Assembly: GCA_002689605.1 (NCBI GenBank)
Contig: NZGY01000022.1
Coordinates: 1 to 33,367, forward strand
Direction of reading: 5' to 3'
Origin: Filomicrobium sp.
GTDB lineage: Bacteria; Pseudomonadota; Alphaproteobacteria; Rhizobiales; Hyphomicrobiaceae
Length of the DNA: 33,367 nucleotides
Shown: positions 27,613-33,367 of the stretch, piece by piece
Numbering within the stretch: position 1 is the stretch's first letter
Layout of the letters: the number at the start of each line of letters is the position of its first letter
Notes under the pieces: model-generated
What the model was told of the DNA's origin: nothing
Database searches by the model: none
What the model saw: the letters and a program-made list of their open reading frames with translations, nothing else
Program-made: the position numbers and the translations under genes

Positions 27613-28890
27613 ATGGATGCACACATATCACAAGAAGATTGGGTGGGCCGTGCACACAAAGTGCTACCAGCTGGCGGTTTTGGAAACTTTGATCCGAACT
27701 ACGTCATCCGTGAAGGTCAGGGTATTTATGTCTGGGATGAGAACGGCAAGAAATACATCGACTTTCTGATAGGATCAGGGCCAATGGTGCTGGGCCACGG
27801 CCATCCTGAAGTTCTGGAGGTTGTGCAGGAGCAAGTGGCGAAAGGCATGACCTTTTTTGCCAACAATGCACGAGGCATTGAGCTAGCCGAAGAGATCTGT
27901 GATACCATGGCCTGCGCTGATCAGCTCAGATATGTGAGCACGGGTGGCGAAGCAGACATGTATGCTATTCGTCTTGCACGTGCCTACACGGGTCGAGACA
28001 AGATCTTGAAATTCGAGGGCGGATACCACGGCATGTCCGCTGAGTCTCTCATGAGCCTTGCTCCGGATATACTGCAGAACTTTCCACTTGCGGTTCCGGA
28101 CTCAGCCGGCATACCCGAAGCCGTCCGTGACAACATGCTTATTGCCCCTTTCAACGACGCAGACTTTATGCGCCAATTGATTGCAGAATATGCCGATCAA
28201 ATCGCTGCTGTTATTGTGGAGCCCCTACAACGCCTCATTCCACCGGCTCCAGGGTTTCTGGAGGCCCTACGTGAGGAAACCGAGAAGCACGGCATCGTGT
28301 TAATCTTCGACGAAGTCGTCACCGGTTTCCGCCTCGCTTATGGTGGTGCACAAGAGAAGTACGGAGTGACGCCTGATCTTTGTACTCTAGGCAAGGTTAT
28401 AGGCGGCGGGTTTCCTCTTGCGGCCATTGCTGGAAAAGAACCAATCATGGCGCATTTTGATAAAGTAAAAGTCGGCAAGGAAGGATTTACGTTCCAGGTC
28501 GGCACGCTCAGCGGCAACCCTGTAGCCGCTGCAGCTGGTCTGAAGACGCTTGAGATTTTGCGTCGCCCTGGTCAGTACGAAACTTTCAGATCCAACGGAC
28601 AGTTCATTATCGATTCCCTTAAGCGCCATTTGTCAGGTGCTGGTATCGATCACCAGGTTGTTGGCGACCCAACTCTCTTCGATGTTGTGTTCTCGCCGCA
28701 GGCTGTTACCGACTATAGGGGAACAATGCGCGGCAACACCGATATTGCAAAGTCGTTTAACCAGAAGCTGCGAGATGAAGGCCTCTTCAAGTCAGACGGC
28801 AAGTGGTACCCGTCCATTCCATTAAGTGAAGAAGACCTGCAGATGACAGATGCCGCGATTGCGACTGCTGCTGCACATATTGCGCGCTAG
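27613..28890 (+). CDS. Class-III PLP aminotransferase / glutamate-1-semialdehyde aminomutase-like
   Basis: GPMVLGHGHPEV, STGGEADMYAIRLARAYTGRDKILKFEGGYHGMS, LIFDEVVTGFRLAYGGAQEKYGVTPDLCTLGKVIGGGFPLAAIAGK. AAGGAG 8 nt upstream of ATG 27613. Confidence 0.93.
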   Translation: MDAHISQEDWVGRAHKVLPAGGFGNFDPNYVIREGQGIYVWDENGKKYIDFLIGSGPMVLGHGHPEVLEVVQEQVAKGMTFFANNARGIELAEEICDTMACADQLRYVSTGGEADMYAIRLARAYTGRDKILKFEGGYHGMSAESLMSLAPDILQNFPLAVPDSAGIPEAVRDNMLIAPFNDADFMRQLIAEYADQIAAVIVEPLQRLIPPAPGFLEALREETEKHGIVLIFDEVVTGFRLAYGGAQEKYGVTPDLCTLGKVIGGGFPLAAIAGKEPIMAHFDKVKVGKEGFTFQVGTLSGNPVAAAAGLKTLEILRRPGQYETFRSNGQFIIDSLKRHLSGAGIDHQVVGDPTLFDVVFSPQAVTDYRGTMRGNTDIAKSFNQKLRDEGLFKSDGKWYPSIPLSEEDLQMTDAAIATAAAHIAR

Positions 28891-28981
28891 CATGTAGCAC
28901 GTCCAATGAGCTAAGCATGGTTCCAATTGCATGGAACTCGCACTAGTGTCGACGCCAAGTTCTAGTCATTGGCTGAGGCTC

Positions 28982-31057
28982 ATGCAAAATCCTGTTCGTG
29001 TCGCCGTTGACATCGGCGGCACTTTCACCGACCTGCAAATCCATGATGCGCGCACTGGCGACGGCCATGCCTTCAAAACTCCATCAACTCCTCACGATCC
29101 GTCCGTTGGATTGATTGAAGGCCTCACTGGCGCGTCCCAGAGATATGGGTTTCAACTCGGCGAGATTGGTCTCATCTTGCACGGTTCGACCATCGCGACG
29201 AATGCCGTTCTCGAGCGCAAACTGCCTAAGGGAGCACTGCTGACAACAGCCGGGTTTCGAGATGTGCTAGAGATAGGGCGCCATATGCGCAGGAACGTAT
29301 ATGCGCTGAAGGCGGAGCCTCGTCCACTCCTCATACCCAGACATCTCCGATTTGAAGTTATAGAACGCGTTCGTGCGGATGGCACGCTCGACACGCCATT
29401 AGACCTTGGACAGCTGGAAGAGCTTGTGCATCAACTCCAAGATGCAAATGTCGATGCTCTCGCGATAGCTTTCCTGCACGCTTACCGCAATCCGGATCAT
29501 GAGCTGCGCGCGCGTGAGTTTCTACAGAACGCATCACCAAACCTTACAATCTCGACTTCCCACGAAGTGAGTCCCGAAGTCCGTGAGTTTGAACGGACAT
29601 CAACAACGGTTCTAAACGCGCTCCTCAAGCCTGTCATTTCCAGCTACTTGAGTTCCGTCGCCCAGCGCCTGGCTGCCGCTGGCGTCAAGGCTACGCTCTA
29701 TCTTGTTCAGTCAAACGGGGGAGTTGCTTCGCCTGATGAAGCTGCCAATTTGCCTGCGAAGCTGCTGCTGTCCGGACCGGCCGGTGGTGCCATGGCCCTC
29801 GGTCAATTGGCACAACAGCATAGCCTGACTGAATTGGTCGGCCTGGACATGGGAGGCACAAGTTCAGATGTTTCCGTTGTCATGAATGGCGTGATCGGCG
29901 AAACACAAGAATCAAGCATTGACGATTTACCCGTTCGCCTCCCGATGATTGATATTCGAACTGTTGGCGCTGGCGGTGGCAGCATAGCTCGTGCCGAAAC
30001 CGGAGGGTTGAGGGTTGGCCCTCAGAGTGCGGGTGCCTATCCGGGACCTGTTTGCTACGACCGCGGTGGACAGGAGCCAACGGTGACTGACGGCAATGCG
30101 GCCCTTGGACGGATCATTCCCGATAGTTTCCTTGGCGGCGGCATGTCGCTTAAGGTTGCAGAGGCATTACAGTCCTGCGAAACGATGATAGCCAAGCCGC
30201 TCAATATGCAGCCGACCGCCGCCGCCGAGGGCATCGTCAATGTCGCCACCGCACATATGGCTAGTGCCATCCGTCTGTCGCTATTTGAAAAGGGTGTTGA
30301 TCCAGTTGACTTTGTCCTAGCTCCGTTCGGTGGCGCAGCCGGCCTCCATGCCTGCGCGGTTGCGGACGAACTTGGCATCGACCGGATCATCTTTCCCTCC
30401 GATGCATCAACGTTGTCGGCGCGCGGTATGTTGTTTGCGGATCTTCGCCACGACCTGTCCCGTTCAGAATTGCTGATTGCTGCTGATGAGAACCTTCTCC
30501 GTCTAACAGAGCTGGTTACTCAGCTTAGAAACGAAGCGCAGGCCTTGCTGCAACGTGATGGCATTGCCGAGGAGGAGCAGCGGATTGAAATCGCGTTCGA
30601 TATGCGCTATCGCGGTCAAGCCTACGAGATTACGACGCCCTGCCTAACGATTAATGGACAATCGACGGCAGCGCCACTCGTCGATCTAAGCGACGTCCTC
30701 GCAAAGTTTCACACCCTTCACGAGCAGCGCTTTGCCCATAGCTCCCCGAACGAGGCTGTTGAAATTGTGACTGTTAGAGCAGCTGCAATTGGCAAGCTTG
30801 AGAAGCCCCAACTTACTTTCGCGGTCCAGGAGCGCTCTCGGGCGTCAGGTGGTGACAAACATCGAAGCGTTTGGATTGAAGGACAGCAACGAGACATCGC
30901 TTGTATTCGTCGCGATCAGGTTGTCGGCGACATAAAGATCAAAGGCCCAGCATTGATCGAAGAGGACTACACTATTCTGTTTATCCATTATGGCTGGGAG
31001 CTCACGGGGCTGCCAAATGGCGATCTCAACTGCGTCCGCTCAGGCAAGGAGCAGTGA
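28982..31057 (+). CDS. hyuA: Hydantoinase/oxoprolinase subunit A (HyuA-type, ATP-dependent)
   Basis: RVAVDIGGTFTDLQIHD, LILHGSTIATNAVLERKLPKGALLTTAGFRDVLEIGR, LDMGGTSSDVSVV, VGAGGGSIA, GPQSAGAYPGPVCYDRGGQEPTVTD. Confidence 0.95.
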   Translation: MQNPVRVAVDIGGTFTDLQIHDARTGDGHAFKTPSTPHDPSVGLIEGLTGASQRYGFQLGEIGLILHGSTIATNAVLERKLPKGALLTTAGFRDVLEIGRHMRRNVYALKAEPRPLLIPRHLRFEVIERVRADGTLDTPLDLGQLEELVHQLQDANVDALAIAFLHAYRNPDHELRAREFLQNASPNLTISTSHEVSPEVREFERTSTTVLNALLKPVISSYLSSVAQRLAAAGVKATLYLVQSNGGVASPDEAANLPAKLLLSGPAGGAMALGQLAQQHSLTELVGLDMGGTSSDVSVVMNGVIGETQESSIDDLPVRLPMIDIRTVGAGGGSIARAETGGLRVGPQSAGAYPGPVCYDRGGQEPTVTDGNAALGRIIPDSFLGGGMSLKVAEALQSCETMIAKPLNMQPTAAAEGIVNVATAHMASAIRLSLFEKGVDPVDFVLAPFGGAAGLHACAVADELGIDRIIFPSDASTLSARGMLFADLRHDLSRSELLIAADENLLRLTELVTQLRNEAQALLQRDGIAEEEQRIEIAFDMRYRGQAYEITTPCLTINGQSTAAPLVDLSDVLAKFHTLHEQRFAHSSPNEAVEIVTVRAAAIGKLEKPQLTFAVQERSRASGGDKHRSVWIEGQQRDIACIRRDQVVGDIKIKGPALIEEDYTILFIHYGWELTGLPNGDLNCVRSGKEQ

Positions 31058-31058
31058 C

Positions 31059-32711
31059 ATGACCGATTTGAAACTCGATCCGGCTCGCCTTGAGGTTATC
31101 CGCAATGCCTTGATTGCTGGTGCCGAGGAAATGAATCTATCGATCTGGCGAACGGCACGCTCAACAGTTGTACGCGAGACCCTCGACTATTCTACAGCAT
31201 TATTCGACGGCAAAGGTCAGTCTGTTGCGCAGTCTACGAGAATACCAATTCACCTCAATAGTATGTCTGTCTGCCTGGACGAAATTGTTGCCAACCACTT
31301 GCCGTTGGATGATTGGCAGCCGGGCGATGTCATCCTAACGAACGATCCCTACTGCGGGGGCCAGCACCTTCCCGATTTCGTTGCATTCCAACCGATATTT
31401 TCTGGTGATCGACGCGTTGCGATTTCTGCATCAATTGTCCATCACGTCGATGTCGGCGGTGGTGCGCCTGGCAGCTACTATGCGGGCGCACGCGAGGTCC
31501 ACCAGGAAGGGTTACGCCTACCGCCGGTTCGTCTTGTTGAGCAAGGCCAGATCAATGAAACAGTCATTCGCATTATTCGGCAGAACAGCCGAGAGCCTGA
31601 CAAAATTGCTGGTGATGTCTACGCGCAGATTGCCTGCTTGAAGGTCGGTGCGAACGCCATCGAACGACTGATCAAGCGTTACAATGCCAACGCAGTTGTT
31701 GCTGCGATGGATGCGGTGCTCGACCAATCAGAAGCCGAGATGCGCGCTGCCATTGGTGAGCTGCCCGATGGTGAATACTCGTTCCAAGACTTCGTGGATG
31801 ATGATGGGCAAGAGGCGATCGGGCTTGAGATTGATGCCCATGTCACCATCAAAGGAGAGACTTGCGTCGTTGACCTATCTCGATCTGCTGATCAGGCACC
31901 GGGGCCAGTTAACTGCACATTGAATATGGCAAAGTCAGGGGTCTACTGCGCTCTGCTCTGCGCAGCTGGTGGACGAGCGATGGCGAATTCAGGTGCATAC
32001 CGTCCTATCGAGGTTGTTGCGCGACCTGGCTCTATAGTCAGCTGCCTTGCCCCCGCACCTGTTGCTAACCGGATGGCGACAGGGCACAGGGTTGTGACTA
32101 CCGTGCTCGGTGCTATCGCAAAGGCTTCGCCCAGCACTATCCCGGCAGCTTACTACGGTGTGTCCTATGTGGCGGCGCTATCGGCGCCAGATCCGGTTGT
32201 GGAAGGTGAACGGCGGGTCTACTTCGAGGTCGAAGTTGGCGGATGGGGTGCGCACCCTGAGGCTGACGGTGCCGATGGTTTTTCCGCCGGGTTCCACAAT
32301 CTCGCGAATTCGCCAATTGAGATGTGCGAGACGCTGTTTCCCATTACATTTACTGAGTACGCGTTTATCCCTGATAGTGGGGGACGGGGTCAGTTTCGTG
32401 GCGGTTTAGGGCTGGCGCGCGAATGGCGATTGGATGCCGACTGGGGTGTGCTCTCGGGGAATTTTGAGCGCTTTCGCTATCCACCGTATGGATTGAATGG
32501 TGGAGAGCCTGGTTCGCTCGGGCGCTTCCAACTCACCCGGAATGGCGAAGCTACCGTTCTTCCATCAAAGATATCTGGCGTCGACTTGCAACTTGGCGAC
32601 GTAGTTCGACTGGATACTTCTGGTGGCGGTGGATGGGGTCCCCCTGGAGAGAGAGATCCTGCAAAGACGGACCATGATATAAAGGGCGGCTACATCAGTT
32701 CATCGGATTAG
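31059..32711 (+). CDS. hyuB: Hydantoinase/oxoprolinase subunit B (HyuB-type)
   Basis: LDPARLEVIRNALIAGAEEMNLSIWRTARSTVVRETLDYSTALFDGKGQSVAQSTRIPIHL, DVILTNDPYCGGQHLPDF, SGGGGWGPP. Starts 1 nt after the hyuA stop. Confidence 0.95.
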   Translation: MTDLKLDPARLEVIRNALIAGAEEMNLSIWRTARSTVVRETLDYSTALFDGKGQSVAQSTRIPIHLNSMSVCLDEIVANHLPLDDWQPGDVILTNDPYCGGQHLPDFVAFQPIFSGDRRVAISASIVHHVDVGGGAPGSYYAGAREVHQEGLRLPPVRLVEQGQINETVIRIIRQNSREPDKIAGDVYAQIACLKVGANAIERLIKRYNANAVVAAMDAVLDQSEAEMRAAIGELPDGEYSFQDFVDDDGQEAIGLEIDAHVTIKGETCVVDLSRSADQAPGPVNCTLNMAKSGVYCALLCAAGGRAMANSGAYRPIEVVARPGSIVSCLAPAPVANRMATGHRVVTTVLGAIAKASPSTIPAAYYGVSYVAALSAPDPVVEGERRVYFEVEVGGWGAHPEADGADGFSAGFHNLANSPIEMCETLFPITFTEYAFIPDSGGRGQFRGGLGLAREWRLDADWGVLSGNFERFRYPPYGLNGGEPGSLGRFQLTRNGEATVLPSKISGVDLQLGDVVRLDTSGGGGWGPPGERDPAKTDHDIKGGYISSSD

Positions 32712-32720
32712 AGCGCTGCC

Positions 32721-32999
32721 TTAGCGGCGAATGCCAAGATGCTCGATCTCTTTGACCAAGTTGCGCACGTACCGCTCTAAGATCAGATTCATTGCATCTG
32801 ACAGTTCTTCGCGGAAGATCTTGCCAGCTTCACCCTTGGCCGTGATCGAGGATTGATCGTGGATCTCAACCTCTGAACGTTCATTCTTGATAGACGTCAG
32901 TCAGCTTTCAAGGAGGCTCTGCACGCAGGCCAATTCCTCCGTGTAGGCCGAAGCGAGTTCATCACGGAGCTCTTGGAAAAGCTCTTGCTTATTGATCAT
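32721..32999 (-). pseudogene. Small charged hypothetical protein interrupted by an in-frame TGA at 32901-32903
   Basis: Minus frame from ATG 32999: MINKQELFQELRDELASAYTEELACVQSLLES*LTSIKNERSEVEIHDQSSITAKGEAGKIFREELSDAMNLILERYVRNLVKEIEHLGIRR then TAA. Composition is protein-like on both sides of the TGA; no family recognised. Confidence 0.45.
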
Positions 33000-33367
33000 A
33001 ACTCCACGTTGACGCGTCCGAGCCCAGTGGCTACGGAGGAACAATGATTGACCTAAACTAGCTGCCGAGGCTGCCGTTTCAGCGCTCGGCCGTCGGATAG
33101 AAATCCAGTGGCAAATACCTATTAGCAAACACACCTGCAAGATTCGTTCGATGGCAACACCAGTAACGTTCCAAACACCACAGATACCTTCACTGGCTCC
33201 AAATGTACGCTCCTCGTCAGCTATGCAAAAAAGAACAAGACTTTCATGCATTTGCTCATACTGCGTGAATGGCTCTGTTCGGCTCTGATGTAGTTTTCCC
33301 TTCTAACTCCTGGCGCCGGCGAGGCATTGGCGGGGCGTAAGTCGCTCGCCGTCACGTTCAATCATGC

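Noticed and set aside
3480-32999. Reassignment of TAG, TAA or TGA to sense codons (alternative genetic code)
   Set aside because: Intact genes in the same window terminate normally with the same codons (for example TAG at 1998-2000 and 2011-2013, TGA at 31055-31057), so global reassignment is not supported.
33252-33367. Possible CDS fragments at the right edge on either strand (e.g. minus MIERDGERLTPRQCLAGARS*)
   Set aside because: Too short and not recognisable; running off the edge prevents judgement.
1-33367. CRISPR array, tRNA, rRNA, prophage or toxin-antitoxin module
   Set aside because: No regularly spaced repeats, no cloverleaf or rRNA-like sequence, and no phage structural or TA-type proteins were recognised on reading the window.

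Overview
The window is a dense catabolic or accessory region of a probable proteobacterium (inferred from gene style only), dominated by amide, ureide and cyclic-imide chemistry. The core is a tightly packed minus-strand gene train (24274 to 14625): hydantoinase/dihydropyrimidinase-type cyclic amidohydrolase, an unrecognised 102-aa protein, CobW/COG0523 GTPase, asparaginase-fold protein, M20 N-carbamoylase/allantoate-amidohydrolase-type hydrolase, 2OG-Fe(II) oxygenase, PPOX-type flavoprotein and two amidases. A plus-strand coupled operon (7993 to 11792) carries an M19 dipeptidase, a GAF-like protein, an EamA transporter and a third amidase. A second, ATP-dependent hydantoinase/oxoprolinase pair (HyuA/HyuB type) lies at the right, preceded by a class-III aminotransferase and an MFS transporter. 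The most striking direct observation is that three recognisable genes and one small ORF are interrupted only by in-frame stop codons. These are two TAGs in an N-methylproline-demethylase/TMADH-like flavoprotein, one TGA in an LLM monooxygenase, one TAA in a DUF1194 protein and one TGA in the small ORF. All five are one C-to-T transition from a sense codon, and no frameshift is visible in these genes. The asparaginase-fold protein has HGTAS in place of the canonical HGTDT. Together with the cyclic amidohydrolase and amidases this suggests, as inference, a non-asparagine substrate such as a half-amide from a cyclic imide. No transcriptional regulator, tRNA, rRNA or CRISPR was recognised.
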